Below are positions 6,713-15,616 of a DNA stretch of 64,000 nt, in pieces. Position 1 is the stretch's first letter. Every line of letters starts with the position of its first letter. The notes beneath the pieces are model-generated. The model was not told the origin of the DNA and did not search any database. It was given only the letters and a program-made list of their open reading frames with translations. Position numbers and translations under genes: made by a program. Origin of the DNA: an uncultured Alloprevotella sp. (GTDB lineage: Bacteria > Bacteroidota > Bacteroidia > Bacteroidales > Bacteroidaceae); NCBI GenBank assembly GCA_944322325.1, contig CALUOQ010000007.1, positions 1-64,000 of the forward strand. The letters run 5' to 3'.

Positions 6713-9235
6713 TTACTCCAAATCGACCACCGTAATCCCAGCCCCGCCGAGCTGTACGTGCTCGTCGCGGAAAGAGTGTACGCCGGGTGTGACGCCGAGA
6801 TATTGCCGGATGAGTTGGCGGAGGGCGCCGGTCCCCGTGCCGTGAAGTATGCGCACGCGTGGTACGCCCAGCATGATGGCGTCGTCAATGAAGTAGCGGA
6901 CGGCATTGATCGCTTCGTCGCCGCGAAATCCCCTAAGGTCGATGTCGGTTTTGAAGTTGAGTTTTCGGTCGTCGATAGTTTGACGCGTGGCCGCACCTAC
7001 GGAACTGACAATTTCGCTTAGGGCCGCTTTTGGCGGCTGGGTGACCCGTTCCAGACGGTTTACCGGAACCGTAGTGTACATGACGCCGAAAAGCACGCGC
7101 GCCGTCTTGCCCTGAACGCTCTCTATCTTGCCGACACTGCTCTGCCCCTTGATACGCACATTGTCGCCGCGGCGCAATGCGGCGGGAGCTTTTGCCGTCT
7201 GAACTGTTGAGGTCGGAGACTGTGGGGGCTGGTTCTTCTTTTCCTCTTTCCGTTTGCGGCTTCGCTCCTGTCGTTGCTTGATTTGTTCAATCTTACGGGC
7301 GATGAGATCTTCCTTCTCGTCGTCCTCTTTGCTTACTTCCTCGCGAAACGTGTCCAGCTCGCGGCGCACTTCCTTGGTCCTCTCCTTTTCGGCTTGCGCT
7401 TCGCGAATGGTGCGGATGGTCTGTTCGATTTTGGCGTTTGACGCCTTGAGCAGATTTTCCGCTTCTTCCTTGGCCTGACTGAGCAACTCTTTGCGTTTGG
7501 TTTGCAGTTCCTGCATCTCGGTCTCATAGCGGGCCAGAATCTCCTCGAGCTGTTTCTCGCGTTTACGGATGTTCTGGCGCTTGTTTTCCCAGTAACGCTT
7601 GTCGCGGTTGATTTCCTGCAAATATCGGTCGGACATGATGTAGTCCTGTCCGACGAGCTGGGCTGCGTCCTCCATAACGGAAGAAGGTATACCGATTTTG
7701 CGGGCAATTTCGAGCGCAAAGGAGCTGCCCGGACTTCCTATCTGGAGAATGAACAGGGGCTGGAGCTGTTGCAGGTCGTAAAGCATGGCTCCGTTGACGA
7801 TGCCCGCGTGGGTTTCGGCGAAGGCTTTCAGATTCTGGAAGTGCGTCGTGATGACGCCGAAAACCTTGTTTTCGAGAAAACGCTTAAGGATGGCCTCTGC
7901 AATGGCGCCGCCTATCTGAGGCTCAGTGCCGCTGCCGAACTCATCGATCAGGAGGAGGCTTTTTTCATCGCTCTCTTTGATCATCTGCTTCATGTGGATG
8001 AGGTGGCTGGAGTAGGTGCTGAGGTCGTTTTCCAGGTTCTGGTCGTCACCGATGTCGAGGAAGATATGGTCGAACACGCCGACTACCGAGCTTTCGTGCA
8101 GCGGTACGGGGAAGCCGCATTGTACCATGTACTGAAGAAGGCCGACCGTCTTCAAACAGATGGACTTTCCGCCGGCATTGGGGCCGGAGATGAGCAACAC
8201 GCGGTCAGTCTCACTCAGTTTGACGTCCAGCGGGACAACTTTTTTGCCGTGCTTTTCGAGGCTGAGCTGTAACAGGGGGTGTACGGCCTGGTACCACTCG
8301 ACGCATGGCCGGCCCGCCACTGTGGGCAGGACAGCGTGGATGGTGTGGGCGAAAAGCATCTTTGCGCGGATGAAGTCTATTTCACCAAGGAATACGAGTG
8401 ATTCGACAATCTCCGTGATATGAGGGCGGATTTCGGCGGCTATGGCTTGCAGAATTTTTATAATCTCGCGCTTTTCAGCCGCTTTGAGCTCGCGAATGCG
8501 GTTATTGGCTTCGACAACGGCCGCCGGTTCGATGAATACGGTTTTTCCGGTGGCCGATTCGTCGTGCACGATACCTTTGATTTTACGCTTGAGCGCCGGG
8601 TTCACCGGAATGACAAGGCGGCCGTCACGCATGGTCGGGCTGACGTTCCGCTCGATGTAACCTTCGTCCTGCGCTTCGTGTATGATGTTCCTAAGAGTGT
8701 GTGAAATACTGCGTACGACCGTTTCCATCTCGTGGCGGATGGACAACAGTTCGGGTGATGCCGTATCCTTGACCTTACCATATTTATTAAGGATCTCGTC
8801 GATGCGCCGCACGATTTCGGGAAAAGTCCGCACGTCCGCGCTTCGCCGCTGGAGGGCCGGATACTTGTAGAGAGGCGGAGCCGCCGCATCTTCATTCTGA
8901 TTGCGGCCGAAAAAGGAGACCAACTGATGGATGGACTCCAAGGAGCGTTTCAGGTCGAACAGGTCAATCTCCTCCAGATGGGTGCGCTCCGGCCGCATAC
9001 GCAGCAACTGCTGCCGTACATCGAAAAAGTTTTCCTCGTAAACCCCGTCCTCCTCTGCTGAAAACCGGGTGAATTCCCTGATTTTTTCCAATTCCTCTTG
9101 TATGTCCTCTGCCGACGTCAGCAATGCGGCCCGGTCCGTCTGCTCTGTGCCAAGAGAGGAGATGCAGCGCCCTCTGACGATTCTGCGTATTTCATCGAAA
9201 CCAATCTTTTGCTCGAAGTTATTGGGGTAAATCAT
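6713..9235 (-). CDS. mutS2: MutS2 family ATPase/nuclease
   Basis: MutS2 proteins bind branched DNA or collided ribosomes rather than mismatches. This 840-residue protein has the MutS core and clamp helices in the first third, the ATPase site GPNAGGKSICLKTVG with Walker B LLLIDEFGSGTEP, a long charged coiled coil (about residues 520-640), a KOW-like segment (RGDNVRIKGQSSVGKIESVQG) and a C-terminal Smr domain with DIDLRGFRGDEA and HGTGTGALR. The DLRG and HGxGxG motifs of Smr nucleases are intact. The mismatch-recognition domain of MutS1 is absent, as expected. A -7 box sits just upstream at 9261-9268. Confidence 0.95.
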   Translation of the reverse strand: MIYPNNFEQKIGFDEIRRIVRGRCISSLGTEQTDRAALLTSAEDIQEELEKIREFTRFSAEEDGVYEENFFDVRQQLLRMRPERTHLEEIDLFDLKRSLESIHQLVSFFGRNQNEDAAAPPLYKYPALQRRSADVRTFPEIVRRIDEILNKYGKVKDTASPELLSIRHEMETVVRSISHTLRNIIHEAQDEGYIERNVSPTMRDGRLVIPVNPALKRKIKGIVHDESATGKTVFIEPAAVVEANNRIRELKAAEKREIIKILQAIAAEIRPHITEIVESLVFLGEIDFIRAKMLFAHTIHAVLPTVAGRPCVEWYQAVHPLLQLSLEKHGKKVVPLDVKLSETDRVLLISGPNAGGKSICLKTVGLLQYMVQCGFPVPLHESSVVGVFDHIFLDIGDDQNLENDLSTYSSHLIHMKQMIKESDEKSLLLIDEFGSGTEPQIGGAIAEAILKRFLENKVFGVITTHFQNLKAFAETHAGIVNGAMLYDLQQLQPLFILQIGSPGSSFALEIARKIGIPSSVMEDAAQLVGQDYIMSDRYLQEINRDKRYWENKRQNIRKREKQLEEILARYETEMQELQTKRKELLSQAKEEAENLLKASNAKIEQTIRTIREAQAEKERTKEVRRELDTFREEVSKEDDEKEDLIARKIEQIKQRQERSRKRKEEKKNQPPQSPTSTVQTAKAPAALRRGDNVRIKGQSSVGKIESVQGKTARVLFGVMYTTVPVNRLERVTQPPKAALSEIVSSVGAATRQTIDDRKLNFKTDIDLRGFRGDEAINAVRYFIDDAIMLGVPRVRILHGTGTGALRQLIRQYLGVTPGVHSFRDEHVQLGGAGITVVDLE

Positions 9236-9260
9236 GAAACTGTATCTTGCAAATTTGAAA

Positions 9261-9268
9261 CAAAGTTA
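9261..9268 (-). promoter_or_regulatory. -7 box for mutS2
   Basis: On the minus strand TAACTTTG matches TAnnTTTG, 25 bases before the mutS2 ATG. Confidence 0.55.
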
Positions 9269-9404
9269 CAAAAAAATGTCAGGGTCACAGGTGACAAGTT
9301 GGCAGAATTTACGAAAACCAAGAATAGTTTCCGTAAAAAGAGGAATTTGGTACGTTATTTGTCGTACTTCAGTTGTTTACATAACCCCTAAAAGAGAAAG
9401 AATT

Positions 9405-9887
9405 ATGATTTCGCAGAAACTTCAGGACGCTATCAACGGACAAATCACAAAGGAAATCTGGTCAGCCAACTTGTACCTTTCCATGGCTTTCTACTTCGAC
9501 AAAGAAGGCTTCAACGGTTTTGCAAACTGGATGAAGAAGCAGTCGCAAGAGGAAATGGACCATGCGTACACGATGGCCAACTATATTATCAAGCGTGGCG
9601 GCACGGCGCGTGTCGGTCAAATCGATGCCGTTCCCGAGAGCTGGAACTCACCACTCGAGGTCTTTGAGAAAGTGTACGAGCACGAATGCACTGTGTCGAA
9701 AAGCATAGACGACCTCGTCGACATCGCATCGGCAGAACGTGACAAGGCTACGCAGGATTTCTTGTGGTCGTTCGTTCGCGAGCAAGTCGAGGAGGAAGCT
9801 ACGGCATCGGGTATCGTAGATCGCATTCGCAAGATGGGCGATTCCGCCATCTTTAACCTTGACCAGCAGTACGGCAGCCGCCAATAA
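9405..9887 (+). CDS. ftnA: Ferritin (non-haem, Ftn type)
   Basis: An iron-storage protein that oxidises Fe(II) and stores it in a 24-subunit shell in the cytoplasm. The 160-residue protein is a four-helix bundle with the ferroxidase ligands visible as NGQITKEIWSANLYL, QSQEEMDHA and the late FLWSFVREQVEEE. The ATG at 9405 follows an A-rich leader and gives the standard MISQKLQDAINGQ start. The gene stands alone, divergent from mutS2, and ends at a strong terminator (9907-9952). No clear TAnnTTTG box was found in its leader. Confidence 0.95.
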   Translation: MISQKLQDAINGQITKEIWSANLYLSMAFYFDKEGFNGFANWMKKQSQEEMDHAYTMANYIIKRGGTARVGQIDAVPESWNSPLEVFEKVYEHECTVSKSIDDLVDIASAERDKATQDFLWSFVREQVEEEATASGIVDRIRKMGDSAIFNLDQQYGSRQ

Positions 9888-9906
9888 AACAAGGTCATTC
9901 TAAAAC

Positions 9907-9952
9907 GGCAACGGGGATGTGTCTGACAAGCGCATCTCCGTTGCCATTTTTA
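9907..9952 (+). terminator. Terminator of the ferritin gene
   Basis: GGCAACGGGGATG (9907-9919) pairs with CATCTCCGTTGCC (9933-9945), followed by ATTTTTA. Confidence 0.85.
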
Positions 9953-10090
9953 CGGATATGTGGGGCATATATACGCTATAACGGAAAAGATGGGCGGCTG
10001 TATTCCGCCTGTTGCACATGTCAGGCAATAGAAGAATTTGCAGGATTTTTGTTTTTGCAGACGATGCGGTGCAACATGCATCATAAGGCA

Positions 10091-10138
10091 TAAAAAAAGT
10101 GCAAGTACCGCTTTTTTTGAGCGTCTGCCTTGCACTTT
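10091..10138 (-). terminator. Terminator of the SRP RNA / tRNA-Thr unit
   Basis: AAAGTGCAAG (10096-10105) pairs with CTTGCACTTT (10129-10138). The A-run 10092-10098 becomes a U-run on the minus strand, just downstream of tRNA-Thr. Confidence 0.8.
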
Positions 10139-10156
10139 ATTTCACATTCCTTCTTG

Positions 10157-10230
10157 AGCCTCTTGTCGGATTCGAACCAACGACCCCGAGATTACAAATC
10201 ACGTGCTCTGGCCAACTGAGCTAAAGAGGC
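10157..10230 (-). tRNA. tRNA-Thr (anticodon TGT)
   Basis: On the minus strand the 74-base sequence starts GCCTCTTTAGCTCAG and ends with the matching acceptor strand AAGAGGC plus T. The anticodon loop is TTTGTAA, so the anticodon is TGT (threonine, ACA). The T arm carries GGTTCGAATCC. The 3' CCA is not encoded. One position of the anticodon stem looks like a T-T mismatch. It follows the SRP RNA with no gap and shares its promoter and terminator. Confidence 0.93.
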
Positions 10231-10331
10231 GGGTGGGTAAGCTCTCTGCATCGCGCCGCTACAACCAACTACCTTTGCTGCGGTCAGGCCCTGGAGGATT
10301 CGAAGGGAGCTGGCCGTGCAGCACTTACCCG
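10231..10331 (-). ncRNA. ffs: Signal recognition particle RNA (4.5S, small bacterial type)
   Basis: Read on the minus strand this is a rod of about 100 bases. GGGTAAG (10330-10324) pairs with CTTACCC near 10235-10241, then CTGCA with TGCAG and CCAGC with GTTGG. At the tip (10293-10276) the sequence reads CAGG, a 10-base apical hairpin, then AGCA: the domain IV internal-loop layout that binds Ffh. The 3' end ACCCACCC resembles that of E. coli 4.5S RNA. The apical part GCCTGACCGC replaces the usual GGAA tetraloop. A consensus promoter lies directly upstream and tRNA-Thr directly downstream. Family assignment is from fold and motif only. Confidence 0.72.
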
Positions 10332-10342
10332 TTTACGAGGTG

Positions 10343-10373
10343 CAAATTTACGCTTATATTCTGGAAATACAAA
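10343..10373 (-). promoter_or_regulatory. Consensus promoter of the SRP RNA / tRNA-Thr unit
   Basis: On the minus strand TTTG (10373-10370), 19 bases, then TAAATTTG (10350-10343): both Bacteroidetes elements at consensus spacing. The expected start, about 7 bases on, falls at the first bases of the SRP rod. Confidence 0.8.
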
Positions 10374-10447
10374 GAAGTTCCCTCAAAAAAATGAGGGGAT
10401 AAATTGCCGACAGTAAAAAATGGCACTTCGTTTTGATGTATTCCTCT

Positions 10448-11506
10448 TTAGTTCATCGTTTCACGGAAGAAGTCGAGCATGGCGAAGATTTCTTCTTTTG
10501 TGGCGGTCTGATCGAGGCGGATGTCACCGATGTCGGCCAGCAGGGTGAAGTTGACAATACCGCCAACATTCTTTTTGTCATGCGTCATGTAGTCGTAGAG
10601 GCGTTCGTAGTGGTCGCAGTCGAAAACAAAGGTGCCATAATGTGTACGGATGTAGTCCACGGTCTGTCGCATCTTGTCTTTGGGAAATCCGACCTTGGTG
10701 CAGCTCAGGTAAAGTTCACTGACCATGCCCCAAGCTACGGCGTAGCCATGGAGTACAGGGCGGCTCTCGGCCAGTGCCAGGCTCTCGAAGGCGTGCCCTA
10801 CGGTGTGCCCTACGTTGAGCGCTTTGCGGATGCCATGTTCCAAGGGGTCTACTTCTACGATGTGCTCCTTCACACCGATACTCTGCGCCACGAGACGTTG
10901 CAGTTCGGCGTAGTCAGGTTGTGACAGGTCGAAACGGAGCAACTCGGCCCAGTGTGCTTCATGACTAATCAGTCCGTGTTTTATCATCTCGGCATATCCG
11001 GAACAGAGGTTCGGTGCATCGAGCGTACGCAGAAAGCGTGAGTCGATGACGACGGCGACCGATTTCCGAAAGACTCCGATTTCGTTTTTCAGACCGTTGA
11101 AGTTGATGCCTGTTTTTCCGCCGACAGCCGCATCCACCATGGCCAGCAATGTGGTCGGCACGTTGATATAACGGATGCCTCGCTTGAAAGTCGAGGCGGC
11201 GAAGCCACCCAGGTCCGTGACCATCCCTCCGCCGAGGCAAACCATCAGTGAATGGCGCGAGCCACCACCGGTTCCGAGCTGCCGCCATACGTCGGCCAAT
11301 GTGTCCAGATTCTTGTGAACGTCGGTTGCGCCGATTACGATACTCACCGCATCGCACAGAGCGTCGCAGTCAGCCAGCAAAGGACGACACAGGCGCTCGG
11401 TCGTTTCGTCGGTCAGCAGGAACACGAGGTCAGGGGTTGCCTCGCTGACCAAGCGGGCAATTTCGGTCGAGGGTTCGTGAGTCAGGATAATTGCTTGCTC
11501 TTCCAT
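10448..11506 (-). CDS. aroB: 3-dehydroquinate synthase
   Basis: Converts DAHP to 3-dehydroquinate, the second step of the shikimate pathway, with NAD and a divalent metal. The 352-residue protein has the NAD-binding stretch CLGGGMVTDLGGFAAS, the conserved PTTLLAMVDAAVGGKTGIN, the metal-ligand region EMIKHGLI and the late LNVGHTVGHAFES and LHGYAVAWGM motifs, so all key residues are present. The ATG at 11506 gives the usual length. It lies downstream of the terminated phosphoesterase gene and upstream of the RNA unit, apparently as a single gene; I saw no clear -7 box in its short leader. Confidence 0.96.
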   Translation of the reverse strand: MEEQAIILTHEPSTEIARLVSEATPDLVFLLTDETTERLCRPLLADCDALCDAVSIVIGATDVHKNLDTLADVWRQLGTGGGSRHSLMVCLGGGMVTDLGGFAASTFKRGIRYINVPTTLLAMVDAAVGGKTGINFNGLKNEIGVFRKSVAVVIDSRFLRTLDAPNLCSGYAEMIKHGLISHEAHWAELLRFDLSQPDYAELQRLVAQSIGVKEHIVEVDPLEHGIRKALNVGHTVGHAFESLALAESRPVLHGYAVAWGMVSELYLSCTKVGFPKDKMRQTVDYIRTHYGTFVFDCDHYERLYDYMTHDKKNVGGIVNFTLLADIGDIRLDQTATKEEIFAMLDFFRETMN

Positions 11507-11525
11507 AATTTACACAATATATAAT

Positions 11526-11562
11526 ATAAGGCGGAACAGGTTTTGCACCCGTCCCGCCTTAT
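11526..11562 (-). terminator. Terminator of the phosphoesterase/propeller gene
   Basis: ATAAGGCGG (11526-11534) pairs with CCGCCTTAT (11554-11562). Counting G-T pairs, the stem continues inward to about 16 pairs around a GCAAA loop on the minus strand. It separates this gene from aroB. Confidence 0.8.
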
Positions 11563-11568
11563 GCAGTT

Positions 11569-14088
11569 TCATGGTTTGACAGACTGGGATTCGTTTACAG
11601 ACTCAGCCGGGCTGAAAGCATACACATTGCCTGCATAGTCCGCTCCGATTATCCGTCCATCGACGACGGCCACAGTTGTCATGACGGGGGCACCGGTGTG
11701 ATGACGCCAGAGCAGTGCCCCTGTGGTACGGTTCAGTGCGTAAAATGCGCCGTCGTGCGCGCCGACATACACCACGTCACCCGAGAGCACCGGGCTTGAC
11801 TCCACTTGAGCCGATGGTGTATTCGTGTAGGGCGCAGTGTAGAATAAGGCTTCGCCTGTCCTGAAGTGCCACTTCTCGGTCAGTGTCTCGCGGTCGAGAG
11901 CCACTATTCCGTCGCGTGCCGTGCCGAAGATGATTTCGCCTGCCGACACCATCGGCGTCGAGGTGACATCGACGGAATAAGGCAGGTCCTTGCGCAGAAT
12001 TGTTGCACCCGTATTCGTGTCGAGCACGAAGAGTGCGCGATCGGACACGAAGTACATCCGTCCGCCATAAATAGCTGGCGATGAGGCACGGTTACGGATA
12101 CCGTTGTCACTGCGGCTCCACAGGAGTTTGCCTGTTGCGGCGTCGTGAGCATACATGGCAGACCATTGCACGCCTCCTACCAGTACGCCGTTGCCCAAGG
12201 ATAGCGTGGCGGTCGTACCTTCACGCTGTTCCCACGCCTTGTTGCTCCACAGGATTTTTCCCGAGGTGGCGTCGAAGGCGCAAAGTCCTTTGCCGGCACC
12301 GGCAAACACCGTGTCGCCCGAAGCGACGAGCCCGTCGTCCAGTCCCGGCACAACGGCCACATTCAATTTGTACTCCCAAGCCAGTTTGCCCGTTGTGGCG
12401 TCAATGGCATACAGGTAGCCCCAAACATCCTGGGCAAAGACGAGACCGCGCGTCAAGGCGATTGTGTTCTTCACCGAGCTGCGCGTTGCGTAACGCCAGC
12501 GGATGCGCCCTGTGACTTCATCCATGGCCACGACGGCGGCATGGCCGCGCAGGTCCTCGTCGGTCGTTGCGATGTAGACCGTTCCGTCCGCAACGAGAGG
12601 TGAGGTCATGTAAATGTTCGACCCGGCGTTGCTTACCCAGTTCAGGCGCAGAGGCGGTGTCACCGTGTCGGCCGCGACGCCGATGTGCGATGGTGTCCGC
12701 AACAGGTTGGTCCAGCTGCCGCCCGTGGCGGGCGTAGCGTGCGATGCCTCGCCGTCGTACGTGAAGTACTGCGACCGGCGGTCGACCTGGCCGTCGGCAA
12801 ACTGCGTGGCGACTTCCATCGTCACGGTGCGTCCCGTGCAACGTTCAGGCAGTTCTACTTCGGTGTACCAGTTGAAGTCCGTTTGTTGATTCAAAGGCTG
12901 CCAAGCTGTTACGGGCTGTCCCTCCAAGTAACAGCGGATGCTGACATTCTTTACCTCCGACACGGTGGCGTAGGCGTTGACGGAGACAGGCATTTTCCCG
13001 TTGATGGAGTAGGGCGCACGGGCGTTCTGATGGGAAGCAACTTCAACGTGATGGTCGACGTAAGTGTAGCGCAGGCGGGTGGAAAGGTCGCCCTTGCTGT
13101 CGATGTCATAGAGGCGGAAAGCCGATATGGCATGGTCGATACCTCCACCGCAAGGCATTGAGGTACAGACGGCGATGGCCTTGCCGTGGCGAGTGATATG
13201 GTTGATATGGACGTGACCGTAAATCCACGCTTTCAGACCGTGGGCGTCGAGATCGATGGGCTCCTCTTTCGTTGGCCCGAAGAGGTGACGGTCACCGGTG
13301 GTCCAATAGTTATGGTTGAAGACGACGAGCGACTTTTCGGGGTCCATCTGCGCCAAGTCGTTTTTCAGCCAGCGATAGACGTCGTCCACAGTGTAGCCGG
13401 GCCTGTAATCGCCGCCCCACATGGGGGTGACGACGTAATGCACGTTACCCACGTCGAACGAGTAATAGCTTGGGCCGTATATTCCCTCGAAAAAGGCTTC
13501 GCCGTATTTACCCTTGACCAGATCGTGGTTGCCCACGCAGTAGTAGACGGGAACATCCATGTTGTCAGCGTTCATCAGCGTTTTATGGCTGGCGAGGCCT
13601 GATTCGTAGCAGATATCGCCGGTGTGTATGACGAAGGCGGCGTTTTCGTTGCGGGTGGCTTGGCGTATTTGGGCTATCCAGTCGTCGTGGCCTACGGCGC
13701 CACGGATTTCCGTATCGGCCATCTGTAGGAAAGTGTGGGCTCCGCCTTTGCCGACATGGGCGTCGTAGGGTTGCAGGCCAAAGTCGTAGGATGTTTTTCC
13801 CGCTTCGATGGGCTGGTAGTGGGCCATGGCCTTGTAGCCGGACGGCATAGTGACGAACACAAATCGTTCACGCGCATGGCCCGGCAGTTCGAAGGTACCG
13901 TCAGCGTCTGTCTTGACGACATTAAGGCCGTCCGACACGCAGATGCCGCGCAGGCCTTTTTCACCTTTATCGCAGACGCCATTGTGGTTGGCATCAACAT
14001 AGACTTTACCTACGTGTGCGGTGGCTGTTCCGCCCGTGAAAGTCAGGACGAATATCGCCCCGAGACATTTTTTCGTAAGTTGTTTCAT
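11569..14088 (-). CDS. Secreted calcineurin-like phosphoesterase fused to a PQQ-type beta-propeller
   Basis: An 839-residue exported protein. A signal peptide (MKQLTKKCLGAIFVLTFTGG..ATA) leads to an SdrD/Big-like module with DANHNGVCDKGEKG (about 30-85), then a metallophosphoesterase with the metal ligands in VIHTGDICYES, CVGNHDLV, VFNHNYW and YGHVHINH (about 125-330), then a C-terminal metallophosphatase module, and finally repeated blades of PQQ-like propeller (about 455-830; WRYATRSS, LWSNKAW, LLWSRSD, LLWRHHTG). No quinone-enzyme catalytic residues are evident, so the propeller is probably a scaffold or ligand-binding part. Substrate unknown. Probable location is the periplasm or cell surface. 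Confidence 0.82.
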   Translation of the reverse strand: MKQLTKKCLGAIFVLTFTGGTATAHVGKVYVDANHNGVCDKGEKGLRGICVSDGLNVVKTDADGTFELPGHARERFVFVTMPSGYKAMAHYQPIEAGKTSYDFGLQPYDAHVGKGGAHTFLQMADTEIRGAVGHDDWIAQIRQATRNENAAFVIHTGDICYESGLASHKTLMNADNMDVPVYYCVGNHDLVKGKYGEAFFEGIYGPSYYSFDVGNVHYVVTPMWGGDYRPGYTVDDVYRWLKNDLAQMDPEKSLVVFNHNYWTTGDRHLFGPTKEEPIDLDAHGLKAWIYGHVHINHITRHGKAIAVCTSMPCGGGIDHAISAFRLYDIDSKGDLSTRLRYTYVDHHVEVASHQNARAPYSINGKMPVSVNAYATVSEVKNVSIRCYLEGQPVTAWQPLNQQTDFNWYTEVELPERCTGRTVTMEVATQFADGQVDRRSQYFTYDGEASHATPATGGSWTNLLRTPSHIGVAADTVTPPLRLNWVSNAGSNIYMTSPLVADGTVYIATTDEDLRGHAAVVAMDEVTGRIRWRYATRSSVKNTIALTRGLVFAQDVWGYLYAIDATTGKLAWEYKLNVAVVPGLDDGLVASGDTVFAGAGKGLCAFDATSGKILWSNKAWEQREGTTATLSLGNGVLVGGVQWSAMYAHDAATGKLLWSRSDNGIRNRASSPAIYGGRMYFVSDRALFVLDTNTGATILRKDLPYSVDVTSTPMVSAGEIIFGTARDGIVALDRETLTEKWHFRTGEALFYTAPYTNTPSAQVESSPVLSGDVVYVGAHDGAFYALNRTTGALLWRHHTGAPVMTTVAVVDGRIIGADYAGNVYAFSPAESVNESQSVKP

Positions 14089-14195
14089 TCTTTTGTTATA
14101 GTAGAGATTATATGTTTTGAAGTTAGACCGTGTGCCTTTACAGGCTGGCAGACGAGGCGACGGTAAGACTGGCGATTATCCATAGGGTTTGGAGC

Positions 14196-14474
14196 TTATG
14201 ACTGGTAGAAGTAGTTGCGCGCTACGCGCTCCAGGCGCCCACGGTCAGGGACAAGGTCCATCGTGTCTTCGTCCACGCGACACAGTTCGCGCAGGGCGTA
14301 GAGATCGTCGGCCTCGTCGGTGCCACCTTTTCCGGCTGGGCGGAACAAGTGGTTACGGGCGTCGACGATAAGGACGCGCTCCACGTTGTAGTCGGGGGCC
14401 ACATCGCCACCGGCCAGGCGTTCCGCTACATAGGCCGCCAAGGCATCGATAAAATCCGTCATGTCATCACTCAT
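14196..14474 (-). CDS. Small acidic protein of unknown function
   Basis: A 92-residue protein with no signal peptide or membrane segment. It is acidic at the N-terminus (MSDDMTDFIDALAAYVAERLAGG) and ends in a basic, aromatic tail (ERVARNYFYQS). I do not recognise a family. It is supported as a gene by its Bacteroidetes -7 box 26 bases upstream (14500-14507) and by coding-like composition. It lies between the nuclease-fold gene and the phosphoesterase gene on the same strand and could be the first gene of a two-gene unit with the latter. An in-frame ATG at 14462 is an alternative start. Confidence 0.6.
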   Translation of the reverse strand: MSDDMTDFIDALAAYVAERLAGGDVAPDYNVERVLIVDARNHLFRPAGKGGTDEADDLYALRELCRVDEDTMDLVPDRGRLERVARNYFYQS

Positions 14475-14499
14475 CGGTCGGTATTTATATGATGCAGGA

Positions 14500-14507
14500 C
14501 AAAGGTA
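14500..14507 (-). promoter_or_regulatory. -7 box for the 92-residue gene
   Basis: On the minus strand TACCTTTG matches TAnnTTTG, 26 bases before the ATG at 14474. Confidence 0.5.
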
Positions 14508-14556
14508 GTCAAAACTTTCGGTTTGTCCGGGTTCATCCGGCCTGTTTCAGTGGTGG

Positions 14557-15573
14557 TCAGTCGAGCTCGAAGCGGGCCCAAACGCCCTTATGGTCTGTGG
14601 GCCAAGTGCCTTGGGGCAGGATGATGGGCTCGTCCCACTCAGCCGGCAAGCGTTTGTATGTCCCGATAGTACCGGCAGGACCGAAGAGTCGGCAGTCCGT
14701 CACGCGGATGCCCTCGCCGCGATAGAACAGGTAGTCAATACGGTCGCGTTCGTCGGCTTTAGGGGTCCACGATAGCTTTTCTACGGGCACGTCAGGGTTA
14801 TCGGCCGGGAATGTGAAACCCGGATGGGTGACGGGGTTCGGATAGAGTGCGCGCCAGCAGTCGATGAAGCCCTCCTGAGCCAGCCGCAGGGTTTGGGGCC
14901 AGGGCACAGCCAGGCCGTTGTGGTCGTAGAGGTCGCGCGTGGCGTCGCACCAGTCAATGTACGACGGCTCGTTGAAATCGCCGCCGAGAATGCTGATGTA
15001 GCCCTCACGCTGGTCGTCGGCCGCAAAGGTAAGGAACATGGCGATGGCCTCGTCTCGGCGTGAGCGGTCGTTGCGTTCAAGCACTTCGGCGACGGTTGTG
15101 GGTACAGGAATTTCGCGCCATGTCGACCCGTCGTAGCCGCGCACATTATAATAAGCATCGTCCAGATAGTCGAGGTGGGACGTGTAGACCGCAATTTTGC
15201 GTCCGTTCACTTCGGTACGCAGGCGGTAAATACTGCCGTGGTCGTTGTGGAGTGGAAAGACGGTTACGGAGTCTGTAATGGGGTGGCGCGAGAGCAGTCC
15301 GGTGTCGTCCGTGCGGAAACCGTAGTACGTCAGTCCGCGCTCGGCCAGCGAGGCGCGCAGTTTGGCGATGAAGTCTACGCCGTGGTAGTTGCGCACTTCG
15401 CTGAAGGTGACGAAGTCGGGCTTGAGCCGCACGAGTTCGTCGACGATGGCGTCGTAACCGCCTTTTACTTGGGTTCCCTCCTGCCAGATGTTCCACTGCA
15501 AAACCGTGATGTCGGCAGAGCGGCCACCGAGGGCGGCCAATAAGAAGCACAATGTCAGTAATGTTTTTTTCAT
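14557..15573 (-). CDS. Secreted endonuclease/exonuclease/phosphatase family protein
   Basis: A 338-residue exported protein with a signal peptide (MKKTLLTLCFLLAALGGRSA) and an EEP (DNase I-like) fold. Family motifs seen are VLQWNIWQEG, FSEVRNYHG, YTSHLDYLDD, ILGGDFNEPSYIDW and the late DRIDYLFYRG and TDHKGVWARF, so the Asn, Glu, Asp and His catalytic positions are all present. Substrates in this superfamily range from nucleic acids to phospholipids and inositol phosphates, so the target is open; secretion argues against DNA repair. I chose the ATG at 15573 because it starts the signal peptide. It follows the EamA transporter by 43 bases. Confidence 0.82.
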   Translation of the reverse strand: MKKTLLTLCFLLAALGGRSADITVLQWNIWQEGTQVKGGYDAIVDELVRLKPDFVTFSEVRNYHGVDFIAKLRASLAERGLTYYGFRTDDTGLLSRHPITDSVTVFPLHNDHGSIYRLRTEVNGRKIAVYTSHLDYLDDAYYNVRGYDGSTWREIPVPTTVAEVLERNDRSRRDEAIAMFLTFAADDQREGYISILGGDFNEPSYIDWCDATRDLYDHNGLAVPWPQTLRLAQEGFIDCWRALYPNPVTHPGFTFPADNPDVPVEKLSWTPKADERDRIDYLFYRGEGIRVTDCRLFGPAGTIGTYKRLPAEWDEPIILPQGTWPTDHKGVWARFELD

Positions 15574-15616
15574 GAGGTTTAGAATTAAAATATAGATGTT
15601 TGGAAAAAATAAAGGT

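Noticed and set aside
9300..9404. A -7 box for the ferritin gene (TTATTTG near 9355)
   Set aside because: It lacks the two-base gap of TAnnTTTG, so it was not listed as a promoter.
10231..10330. Plus-strand SRP RNA reading (GGTCAGGCCC ... GAAGGGAGC)
   Set aside because: The words look like an SRP tip, but GGTCAG then pairs fully with CTGGCC instead of forming the open internal loop, the arms are very unequal, and the only promoter and terminator are on the minus strand.
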